A DNA stretch of 53,123 nucleotides from DATFYM01 sp035315065. GTDB lineage: Bacteria; Acidobacteriota; Terriglobia; UBA7540. Below are positions 42,469-49,740 of the stretch, piece after piece (position 1 is the stretch's first letter; every line of letters begins with the position of its first letter). The notes under the pieces were generated by a model. The model saw only the letters and a program-made list of their open reading frames with translations. It ran no database searches and had not been told where the DNA came from. The translations under genes were made by a program, and so were the position numbers. The stretch spans positions 1 to 53,123 of the forward strand of contig DATFYM010000094.1 of assembly GCA_035315065.1 (NCBI GenBank). The letters run 5' to 3'.

Positions 42469-43415
42469 GTCTCTTACACCTACCAGGGTCCGGCGACCAG
42501 TCCCGTCCGCAATCCGCGCCCGCCAAGCCCGATCCGGTGGCGCGAGCGCAAGAGGACCTGCGCCGCGCCACCAAGCCCGAGGAGCGGTCGTGGGCGTTGA
42601 TCGAGCTGGGACAGGCCTACTTCGCGAAGGGTGAAGAAGACAAGGCGGAGGAGCAGTTCAAGGCGGCGCTGGAGGCCGATCCTGGCAACGCGGAGGCTTA
42701 CGTCGAGCTCGGCCAGATCCGAATCGTGCAGCACCGGCTTCCCTTGGCGGAAGAGGCTTTTCGCAACGCTGTGCGCGTGGCGCCGAATCTGGCGGTGGGG
42801 TACTCGGCGCTGGCGCAACTGCTGGTCCAGACCGGGCGCAGCGCCGAGGCTCGAGGCGTGCTGGAAAAAGCCGTCTCCCTCGATCCCAGCGACTGGCAAA
42901 GTGAGTATCAGTTGGCCAGCCTCCTGGGCGACGCGGGCGAAGTAGGACAGGCGCGGGAGGTACTGGCCAAGGTGGTGGCCCAGAATCCGGACTTCCTGCC
43001 GGCGCGCGAGCAACTGGGCCTGGATACACTGCGCCGCGCGGACCTGAAGGGCGCCGCCGCCGAGGCCGAAGCGCTGATCGGCAAGAACCCGCAGGCGGCG
43101 GAAGGGCATCGCATCATGGCCCTCGTTTTATGGCGGCAGCAGGACTTGGAAGGGTCGCTCGCCGAGTGCGCCATGGCGCTGGACATCGATCCGAATTCGA
43201 AGTCTATGCAGCTTCTACAGGCCGTCGAGTTGTGGCAACTCAACCGCAAAAAGGAAGCGCACGACGCGTTCGTGCGCGCCGCCAAGGGACAGCCCTCGCT
43301 GGCCACTGCCGACATGTTTTGCCGTCTGGTCATCTGCGGGGCCAAGGACATCTCCTCAGTGGACGACTTCCTGCGCAAGAACCGGTGGGCTCTGCTTCCG
43401 CCGCCGCAACAGTAG
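42390..43415 (+). CDS. TPR-repeat protein with repeat-derived signal peptide
   Basis: About 341 residues if started at ATG 42390. Several tetratricopeptide units are clear (WALIELGQAYFAKGEEDKAE; AYVELGQIRIVQHRLPLAEE; GYSALAQLLVQTGRSAEARG; YQLASLLGDAGEVGQAREVL; GHRIMALVLWRQQDLEGSLA). TPRs mediate protein contacts; no catalytic domain seen. The N-terminus, basic MGKTGKRS followed by hydrophobic VSFSSLCLCASVFSLLHLPG, looks like a signal peptide yet is written entirely in the palindromic repeat. A start at GTG 42537 (VARAQEDL) would avoid it. Stop TAG at 43413. Confidence 0.8.
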   Translation: MGKTGKRSVCSVRVSFSSLCLCASVFSLLHLPGSGDQSRPQSAPAKPDPVARAQEDLRRATKPEERSWALIELGQAYFAKGEEDKAEEQFKAALEADPGNAEAYVELGQIRIVQHRLPLAEEAFRNAVRVAPNLAVGYSALAQLLVQTGRSAEARGVLEKAVSLDPSDWQSEYQLASLLGDAGEVGQAREVLAKVVAQNPDFLPAREQLGLDTLRRADLKGAAAEAEALIGKNPQAAEGHRIMALVLWRQQDLEGSLAECAMALDIDPNSKSMQLLQAVELWQLNRKKEAHDAFVRAAKGQPSLATADMFCRLVICGAKDISSVDDFLRKNRWALLPPPQQ

Positions 43416-43464
43416 GGCGAAGAATTGCCGATTGCGGGTTGACGATTACAGGAGAGAAGAAATG

Positions 43465-43569
43465 AATCCACAGATTGCGCAGATTTCACAGACTCATGAT
43501 AAGAAGGCATGATAAGCGAATTGTCCCGCTCTTATCCTGTATCTGTGTAATATGCGAAATCTGTGGATT
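43465..43569. repeat. Intergenic palindrome, AATCCACAGATTGCGCAGA-type
   Basis: The left arm from 43465 and the right arm ending at 43569 (CGAAATCTGTGGATT) are imperfect complements, extended inward by ATGATAAG versus CTTATC. Lies between the TPR and GH35 genes. Confidence 0.7.
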
Positions 43570-43616
43570 GCCTTCTTGGCCTGCAATCGTTCAATCGCAA
43601 GAAAGGAATGACGAAC

Positions 43617-45482
43617 ATGCAAGGGAATGGTTTCAAGATGCGACGCCGGGAGTTTATGGGTGCGGCGGCGGGTGCCTGGAGCCTGCTGAAGCCAGGCGCG
43701 ATCCTTGCCGCTGCTACGGCTGGCGCGGCGCGCTCCGCCCACACTTTTGGGCAGGAGGGCGAGCATTTCCTGTTGGACGACAAGCCGTTTCAAATTATCG
43801 CCGGCGAAATCCATTACGCAAGAGTCCCACGCGAATACTGGCGCGATCGGCTGCGCAAGATCAGGTCGCTGGGCCTGAACACCATCTGCACGTACATGTT
43901 CTGGAACATGCACGAGCCCGAGCGCGGCACCTTCAACTTCGAGGGCAACCTGGACGCCGCCGCTTTCATTCGCGCCGCGCAGGAAGAAGGGCTGTGGGTG
44001 ATTCTGCGGCCTGGACCCTACTCGTGCGCGGAATGGGATTTCGGCGGTTATCCTGCCTGGCTGCTGGCAACCCCCGATATGAGAGTGCGCAGCACCGATC
44101 CGCGTTTTCTTGACGCCGCCCGCAAGTACATGCTGGAGGTTGGCCGGCAGCTTGCGCCGCTTCAGGTGACCCGCGACGGGCCCATCCTGATGGTGCAGGT
44201 GGAAAACGAATACGGATCGTTCGGCCACGACCACCTCTACATGCAGTCCATCGAGAAGATGATTCGCGACTCCGGTTTCGAAGTCACGCTGTACACCGCC
44301 GACGGGTCCTGGCCGGCCGAGCTGGCGGGCGGCACCCTTCCCGATGCGCTCTCCGCCATCAACTTTGGCGACGGCGACGATCCCGCCAGGGAATTCGCCA
44401 ACTTCGCCAAGTTCCGCCAAGGCGTCCCGCGCATGAACGGCGAGTTCTGGGACGGATGGTTCGACCACTGGGGAGAAAAGCACCACGTGACATCTCCCGA
44501 AGCCGCTGCCAAGGGGCTTGAGTGGATGCTTTCCCGCGGAATCTCGGTGAGCCTTTACATGGTGCACGGCGGTACTTCCTTCGGCTTCATGAGCGGCGCC
44601 AACCACGGCAAGGAATACCAGCCGGACATTTCCAGCTACGATTACGACGCGCCCATCGACGAGGCGGGGCGGCTGACCCGGAAGTTTGAGGCGATTCGCG
44701 ATGTGATTCAAAAGCATCTGCCCGCCGGCACCCAGCTTCCTCCCTTGCCCGCCGCGTTGCCGATGATCGAGATTCCGACTTTCCAGCTTGCCGAGTCCGC
44801 CCGCCTGGAGCCGCTGCTGACGCGCCCGATTCGATCCGAGCGGCCGCAAACCATGGAGGCCCTGGGCCAGTCCCATGGGTTCGTCCTTTATCGGACGACG
44901 ATGGAGAAAGCTATGCGTGGCCGGCTGGAGATCAAGGAAGCGCACGATTACGCGGTCGTCTCTCAGGGCGCGAAGCGACTGGGGGTGCTCGACCGGCGCC
45001 TGCACCAGTCGACGCTGGAAGTGAACCTGGAGGCGGGCGTGCCGCTGGACATTCTGGTGGAGAACATGGGCCGGGTCAACTTCGGTCCGCGCCTGGTGGA
45101 CGATCGCAAGGGCATCACCGAGCGCGTCATGCTTGACGCCAAGGAGCTGACCGGCTGGCGAATCTACCGCCTGCCGCTTACCGATCTCTCCCTGCTGAAC
45201 TTCACCTCCGCCAAGGAACCCGCGCCGGCTTTCCACCGCGGCACTTTCGAGCTCGACGCGGTGGGCGACGTGTTTCTCGACCTGCGCGGCTGGGGCAAAG
45301 GCTACGTTTGGGTGAACGGACATAACCTGGGCCGCTACTGGCGCATCGGTCCGCAGCAGAGCTTGTTCCTTCCCGGGCCGTGGCTCCGGCAAGGCAAGAA
45401 CGAAGTTATCGTCCTGGACCTCGACGAGGGCTCCCATCGCTCACTCACCGGCGGGCGCGAACCCGTGTGGGCCAACGAATGA
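43617..45482 (+). CDS. GH35 beta-galactosidase, Tat-exported
   Basis: 621 residues from ATG 43617 (AAAGGA nine bases upstream). Twin-arginine signal MRRREFMGAAAGAWSLL near residue 8. The glycosyl-hydrolase-35 barrel shows FQIIAGEIHYARVPREYW, GLNTICTYMFWNMHEPERG, LRPGPYSCAEWDFGGYPAWL, the acid/base Glu198 in VENEYGSF and the nucleophile Glu276 in NGEFWDGWFDHWG. C-terminal beta-sandwich domains end with GWGKGYVWVNGHNLGRYW. It removes terminal beta-galactose from plant or microbial glycans, probably outside the cytoplasm. Fits with the rhamnose genes in a polysaccharide-degrading lifestyle. Confidence 0.92.
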   Translation: MQGNGFKMRRREFMGAAAGAWSLLKPGAILAAATAGAARSAHTFGQEGEHFLLDDKPFQIIAGEIHYARVPREYWRDRLRKIRSLGLNTICTYMFWNMHEPERGTFNFEGNLDAAAFIRAAQEEGLWVILRPGPYSCAEWDFGGYPAWLLATPDMRVRSTDPRFLDAARKYMLEVGRQLAPLQVTRDGPILMVQVENEYGSFGHDHLYMQSIEKMIRDSGFEVTLYTADGSWPAELAGGTLPDALSAINFGDGDDPAREFANFAKFRQGVPRMNGEFWDGWFDHWGEKHHVTSPEAAAKGLEWMLSRGISVSLYMVHGGTSFGFMSGANHGKEYQPDISSYDYDAPIDEAGRLTRKFEAIRDVIQKHLPAGTQLPPLPAALPMIEIPTFQLAESARLEPLLTRPIRSERPQTMEALGQSHGFVLYRTTMEKAMRGRLEIKEAHDYAVVSQGAKRLGVLDRRLHQSTLEVNLEAGVPLDILVENMGRVNFGPRLVDDRKGITERVMLDAKELTGWRIYRLPLTDLSLLNFTSAKEPAPAFHRGTFELDAVGDVFLDLRGWGKGYVWVNGHNLGRYWRIGPQQSLFLPGPWLRQGKNEVIVLDLDEGSHRSLTGGREPVWANE

Positions 45483-45483
45483 C

Positions 45484-45570
45484 AGGGAGTAGAGAGTCGG
45501 GAGTAGGGAAAGAGCTTCTTCTTCCTGCTCCTACTCCCTACTGCCTACTCCCTACTCCCTACTCCCCGTT
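45484..45570. repeat. Intergenic palindrome, GGGAGTAGGGA-type units
   Basis: Left GGAGTAGAGAGTCGGGAGTA, right CTACTCCCTACTGCCTACTC, meeting between the convergent GH35 and GNAT genes. The GNAT stop (45552) lies inside the right arm. Confidence 0.75.
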
Positions 45571-46091
45571 CTTTCTGATTTGTCGTCGAGCGCCTTGGAC
45601 ATGGTAATGAAGTGGCACGGCAGTTTGGTGTGCTTGTCGGCAGGGAAGGGCGCGGTGCCGGTTTCCGTGTACCCCAAACGCCGGTAAAACGGAAGCAGCT
45701 CGGGGCGCAGGTTCACTATTGACAGATCGACGGCGCGACATCCAGCCGCCCGAAGATAGTCCTCGGCGGCGATCGCCAACCGGTGGCCGAGGCCCGCCCG
45801 CTGTCGTGCCGGTTCAACCGAAAGCAGCCCAAGATAGCCGCGCTGGCCGCGCACTTCAACATACACGCATCCCGCGAGACCTGCGGCGTCCTCTGCCAGC
45901 AGGAACTTGCCCTTGCCGAACAAGTCGCGGACCCTCTCCGCGTCGACGCGATCCCCGTCGATGAAAAATCGTTCCACGTCAAAGGCGGCGTTGATCAGAT
46001 GGGTGATGGTCTCAATGTCGGGCGTCTCGGCGACCCGGGGCGGTGCATCGCCCCAGGTCGACCGCGACGGAGTTGAAGTGGCGCCACTCAT
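45552..46091 (-). CDS. GNAT-family N-acetyltransferase
   Basis: 179 residues from ATG 46091; an upstream in-frame start would translate repeat DNA. GNAT motifs: ETITHLINAAFDVERFF, FLLAEDAAGLAGCVYVEVRG, GYLGLLSVEPARQRAGLGHR (acetyl-CoA pyrophosphate loop) and LSIVNLRPELLPFYRRLGYT. The acceptor substrate is unknown. The start codon abuts the inverted arm at 46090-46126, so there is no ordinary Shine-Dalgarno sequence in front of it. The last residues (TGSRE) come from the flanking palindrome. Confidence 0.85.
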   Translation of the reverse strand: MSGATSTPSRSTWGDAPPRVAETPDIETITHLINAAFDVERFFIDGDRVDAERVRDLFGKGKFLLAEDAAGLAGCVYVEVRGQRGYLGLLSVEPARQRAGLGHRLAIAAEDYLRAAGCRAVDLSIVNLRPELLPFYRRLGYTETGTAPFPADKHTKLPCHFITMSKALDDKSERTGSRE

Positions 46092-46257
46092 TTTCGATTT
46101 TGGATTTTGGATTTTGGATTGAAGACCAAGACCCTGATTTGGTCGGCTGCTGGTGTTCAATCCAGAGATTTTGGATTAGAAGAGGCGCGCTCCTTCGAGG
46201 CCCGGCTCCCGGCCCAGAGTGTCTTCAATCCAAAATCCAAAATCGAAAATCCAAAAT
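46090..46257. repeat. Intergenic palindrome, TTTTGGAT-type units
   Basis: Arms 46090-46126 and 46221-46257 (37 bases each) are complementary except for one displaced TTTTCGAT unit. They enclose about 94 unique bases. Same family as 4291-4576 and 47736-48219. Confidence 0.85.
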
Positions 46258-46268
46258 CCTGCCAATCG

Positions 46269-47717
46269 TCAATTCGTTGTCCCGGACTTCGCCGTCCGCT
46301 TGGGCCGATAGACGTGCGTACTGGTGCCGAAGAACACCTCCGCCGATTCCATCACCGTCTCGCTGAGCGTGGGATGAGGATGGATGGAGAGGGCTACGTC
46401 GCTGGCCAGCGCGGCCATCTCCACCGCGAGCACGCCCTCAGCGATCAGTTCGCCGGCGCCGCTTCCAACGATGCCCACGCCGAGCACGCGCTCGGTCTGC
46501 GGATCGATCAGCAGCTTGGTGACGCCGTCGGGGCGGTCGAGGGTGATGGCGCGGCCGGAAGCGCCCCAAGGAAATCGCGCCACCGTCACGGCGCGATTGG
46601 CCTTCTTCGCCTCGTCCTCGGTCAGCCCGCACCAGGCGATTTCGGGGTCGGTGAAAACGACGGCGGGGATGGCGCGCGGCTCGAACGCCACCTTGTGCCC
46701 GGCAATTGCTTCCACGGCCGTGCGGCCTTCGTGCGACGCCTTGTGCGCGAGCATCGGCTGGCCGGCCACGTCGCCGATGGCGTATAGCGTGGGTTCGGCG
46801 GTGCGTCGTTGCGGGTTGACTTTGATAAAGCCCTGCGCGTCGATTTCCACCTTAGTCTTTTCCAAGCCGGGGATGTTCGAGTTGGGCTTGCGTCCCACCG
46901 CCACCAGCACCTTCTCGAATACCTGCTCGGCTTCCTGCTCAGACTGGGTGATGCCGGGGCCGTCCAGCCGCACGTGGACGCCGTCCTGCGCGTCCTTCAT
47001 CTCGGTTACTCTCGTGTTGAGCATCACTGCGGCACAGATTTTCTCGATGCGCTTGGCGAGGATGGAGACGAGGTCGTGATCGACGCCCGGCAGCAGGCTG
47101 GGCATCATCTCCACCACCGAAACCTTGCTGCCTAGCGCCGCGTACACGGTGCCGAGTTCGAGGCCGATGTAGCCGCCGCCCACCACCAGCAGCGTCTTGG
47201 GCACGCTTTTGATTTCGAGCGCCTCGGTGGAATCCATCACGCGCTCGCCAAAAGGGGGGAAAATGGGGACGGCCGCCGGTCGCGACCCGGTGGCGAGGAT
47301 CGCGTGATCGAACGACAACCGCTCTTCGCCGCCATCGTGCTTGGCAATGCTCAGCGTGGCGGCGTCCAGCAGGCTGGCGCGCCCGCGAATGTACTGGACC
47401 TTGCGCTGTTTGGCGAGTTGTCCGGTGCCGCCAGTCAGCTTCTCCACGACGCTGCCTTTCCAGGCGCGCATCCTGTCGATATCAAGCTTGGGGGCGGCGA
47501 ATTCGACGCCCCAATTGGCTGCCTCCTTCGATTCCGCCAGCACCCTGGCGACGTGGAGCAGAGCCTTTGAGGGAATGCAGCCACGGTACAGGCAGACGCC
47601 GCCCGGGTTGATCTCCTCGTCAATCAGGGTGACTTCGAGGCCGAGATCAGCGGCGAGGAATGCGGCAGCGTAACCGCCGGGTCCCGCTCCGATGACCGCC
47701 AGTTTAGTTTTGCTCAT
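46269..47717 (-). CDS. lpd: Dihydrolipoamide dehydrogenase (E3)
   Basis: 482 residues. FAD-binding GAGPGGYAAAFLAADLG (10-26), redox disulfide Cys42/Cys47 in GGVCLYRGCIPSKALL, NAD-binding LVVGGGYIGLELGTVYAALG, YAIGDVAGQPMLAHKASHEG, and the C-terminal His/Glu pair in SIHPHPTLSETV. It reoxidises the dihydrolipoyl group of E2 and makes NADH. Third component of the pyruvate dehydrogenase operon (E1-E2-E3), separated from E2 by the four-helix-bundle gene. Confidence 0.95.
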   Translation of the reverse strand: MSKTKLAVIGAGPGGYAAAFLAADLGLEVTLIDEEINPGGVCLYRGCIPSKALLHVARVLAESKEAANWGVEFAAPKLDIDRMRAWKGSVVEKLTGGTGQLAKQRKVQYIRGRASLLDAATLSIAKHDGGEERLSFDHAILATGSRPAAVPIFPPFGERVMDSTEALEIKSVPKTLLVVGGGYIGLELGTVYAALGSKVSVVEMMPSLLPGVDHDLVSILAKRIEKICAAVMLNTRVTEMKDAQDGVHVRLDGPGITQSEQEAEQVFEKVLVAVGRKPNSNIPGLEKTKVEIDAQGFIKVNPQRRTAEPTLYAIGDVAGQPMLAHKASHEGRTAVEAIAGHKVAFEPRAIPAVVFTDPEIAWCGLTEDEAKKANRAVTVARFPWGASGRAITLDRPDGVTKLLIDPQTERVLGVGIVGSGAGELIAEGVLAVEMAALASDVALSIHPHPTLSETVMESAEVFFGTSTHVYRPKRTAKSGTTN

Positions 47718-47735
47718 GCGTACACTCGATCTTCA

Positions 47736-48219
47736 AATTTTGGATTTTGGATTTTGGATTTTGGATTGAAGACGGTCATAACTTCGCTCTCAGCGTTTTG
47801 ATGGACGCTACCGTCATAGCCACAGTTTCGTCGGCCTCCTTCTTTAGACCGGTGAGGCGGTCAGCGGGCACCGTTGCGGCGTCGACCAGAAGCTCCATCC
47901 AATAAATGGACTCGTCAGCTTCCTCTTCAACGATGCCAAGCTTCGCGAGGACATCCGCCGTTGACCTGCCTCGACACGCGGCACGGTAATTGGCGCCGAC
48001 CGACGTACCCGACCTCAGCAATTGCCGGCCAATCACATCCGTGGTTCGCCCCTTTGGCAAGGAATGGACGAATCGGATTACTTCCAACGCAAATCTTCGC
48101 GTCCGATCCTTAAATGTTTTTTCGTCCACCTCGCCCTCAGTGCGCTAATTTGATTCAGTACCGAAAAACCGGAATCAGGCGGTCTTTGATCCAAAATCCA
48201 AAATCCAAAATCCCAAATA
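47736..48219. repeat. Inverted TTTTGGAT-type arms bracketing the four-helix-bundle gene
   Basis: The left arm 47736-47773 and the right arm 48182-48219 match as inverted complements at about 34 of 38 positions. Unlike the other palindromes here, whose loops are short and non-coding, the loop of about 408 bp contains a complete gene. Confidence 0.8.
47776..48129 (-). CDS. Four-helix-bundle protein (23S rRNA intervening-sequence/S23 family)
   Basis: 117 residues, all-helical. Family features: FKDRTRRFALEVIRFVHSLP, VIGRQLLRSGTSVGANYRAA, KLGIVEEEADESIYWMELLV and LKKEADETVAMTVASIKTLR. Related proteins are encoded inside 23S rRNA intervening sequences, and a distant branch includes the Avd accessory proteins of diversity-generating retroelements; the stand-alone type has no settled function. 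It interrupts the E2-E3 order of the pyruvate dehydrogenase operon and lies entirely between two inverted arms, suggesting it moved in as part of a hairpin-bounded unit. Confidence 0.85.
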   Translation of the reverse strand: MDEKTFKDRTRRFALEVIRFVHSLPKGRTTDVIGRQLLRSGTSVGANYRAACRGRSTADVLAKLGIVEEEADESIYWMELLVDAATVPADRLTGLKKEADETVAMTVASIKTLRAKL

Positions 48220-48238
48220 TCCAAAGTCCACAATCAAG

Positions 48239-49654
48239 TCAGCCGTGTACCACCAACCGAAACGGCTCCTCGAACGCCTCCGCCACCCAGCGCAGGAAGC
48301 GTGCGCCGTCGGCGCCGTCGATCAGCCGGTGATCGTACGAAAGCGAGACCGGCAGCATCAGCCGCGGCTGGAACTGGCCGTCGATGTAGCGCGGTTCCAT
48401 CGTGGCGCGCGCGATGCCGAGAATGGCCACCTCGGGCCAATTGACGATGGGCGAAAATCCCGTGCCGCCGATCCCGCCCAGATTGCTGATGCTGAAAACG
48501 CCGCCTTCCATTTCTTCCAGCGCAATTTTCTTGTTGCGCGCCTTCTCGGCGAGCTGAGCCACATCGATGGCAAGCTGCCGTAGATTCTTTTTGTCCACGT
48601 CGTGCACCACCGGCACCAGCAATCCGCGGTCGGTATCCACCGCGATGCCGATGTGGCAATACTTCTTGTAGACGATCTCGCCCCGCGCCGTATCGATGCT
48701 GGCGCCAAATTGCGGAAACACTTTGAGCGCCGCCGCGATCACCTTCAGAGCGATCACGGTAAACGTCAGCTTGCCGCCCGCTGCTTCCACGTCTTTGCCA
48801 TAGCGCTTGCGCAATTCTTCAAGCTGGGTGATGTCCGCCTTGTCGTACTGCGTCACGCGCGGGACTGCTGCCCAGGCGTGACTCAGGTGCTCCGACGTCT
48901 TGCGCCGGATCGATTTCATCGGCTGACGCTCGATCTCGCCCCAGCGCGCAAAATCGGGAAGGGACACGGCCGGAATGCTGGCTGCGGCCCTGCCTTGCGG
49001 GGCGATGGCCACGCCACCGGTGATGATCTGCTTGGCGTACCTCTTGAGATCTTCCGCCGAAATGCGCCCCGCCGGGCCTGATCCCGGAACCTGGTTGATG
49101 TCGATTCCAAGTTCGCGTGCCTGCCGCCGCACCGAAGGCGCTGCGGGCGCCAGTTGCGGTGGCGGCTGGGGTCCCGGGGGTTCAGTGGTCTCGCTAGATG
49201 GGAGCGATGTGATTTGTGGCTTCGCGGCGGGAACCGCGAGCGTTGCCGTTGGCGCGGGAGCCGCGGTGATCGCTGCCTCGGATTCTTCAACGTGCTCTTC
49301 GATTTCAGGTTGAGGCTGCGGCGCTGCCGTTGCAGTGGGCGGGGGAGGTTCTTCTGCCTTGGGCGCAATGGTAGGTGTTGCGGGTTTCGCTTCGGCAGGC
49401 TTGGCGCCCGCGCCATTTTCCACGCTCAATATCGGTTGCCCGACTTTGAGGGTACTGCCTTCCTTCACCAGGATCTTCTTTACGGTCCCGGCGACGGAAG
49501 TCGGCACCTCGATGGTAGCCTTGTCGGTTTCGATCTCGATCACCGCCTGGTCCTGGCTGATGGTGTCGCCCACCGACACCAGCACTTTGACGAGTTCGCC
49601 CTTGTCGATGTTTTCGCCCAGCTCAGGCAGTTTGAATTCGGTCAGCATAGTCAT
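48239..49654 (-). CDS. aceF: Dihydrolipoamide acetyltransferase (E2)
   Basis: 471 residues. One lipoyl domain with the modified lysine Lys45 in IETDKATIEVPTS, a long Ala/Pro linker (about 85-170), a peripheral-subunit-binding domain (SVRRQARELGIDINQVPGSG), and the catalytic core ending in SYDHRLIDGADGARFLRW with the active-site histidine. It transfers the acetyl group to CoA. Start ATG 49654 (or ATG 49648). Bounded on both sides by palindromic spacers. Confidence 0.95.
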   Translation of the reverse strand: MTMLTEFKLPELGENIDKGELVKVLVSVGDTISQDQAVIEIETDKATIEVPTSVAGTVKKILVKEGSTLKVGQPILSVENGAGAKPAEAKPATPTIAPKAEEPPPPTATAAPQPQPEIEEHVEESEAAITAAPAPTATLAVPAAKPQITSLPSSETTEPPGPQPPPQLAPAAPSVRRQARELGIDINQVPGSGPAGRISAEDLKRYAKQIITGGVAIAPQGRAAASIPAVSLPDFARWGEIERQPMKSIRRKTSEHLSHAWAAVPRVTQYDKADITQLEELRKRYGKDVEAAGGKLTFTVIALKVIAAALKVFPQFGASIDTARGEIVYKKYCHIGIAVDTDRGLLVPVVHDVDKKNLRQLAIDVAQLAEKARNKKIALEEMEGGVFSISNLGGIGGTGFSPIVNWPEVAILGIARATMEPRYIDGQFQPRLMLPVSLSYDHRLIDGADGARFLRWVAEAFEEPFRLVVHG

Positions 49655-49660
49655 GAAGAG

Positions 49661-49740
49661 ACTAGGGACTAGGGAATCGGGAGTAGGGAAGTCCTGCTTC
49701 TCCCGACTCCCTACTCCCGACTCCCTATTCCCGATTCCCG
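49661..49740. repeat. Intergenic palindrome, ACTAGGGAATCGGGAGTA-type units (aceE-aceF gap)
   Basis: Left arm about 49661-49689 and right arm 49701-49740 are complementary; the gap between E1 and E2 consists of almost nothing else. The aceE stop at 49741 touches the right arm. Confidence 0.8.

Noticed and set aside
43494..45437. A 647-codon open frame antisense to the GH35 galactosidase
   Set aside because: It mirrors the sense gene's high third-position GC, has no start context or recognisable domain, and the sense strand holds a complete GH35 enzyme with both catalytic glutamates.
47776..48129. Avd accessory gene of a diversity-generating retroelement
   Set aside because: No reverse transcriptase, template or variable repeat, or C-type lectin target is nearby; the plain four-helix-bundle family is enough.
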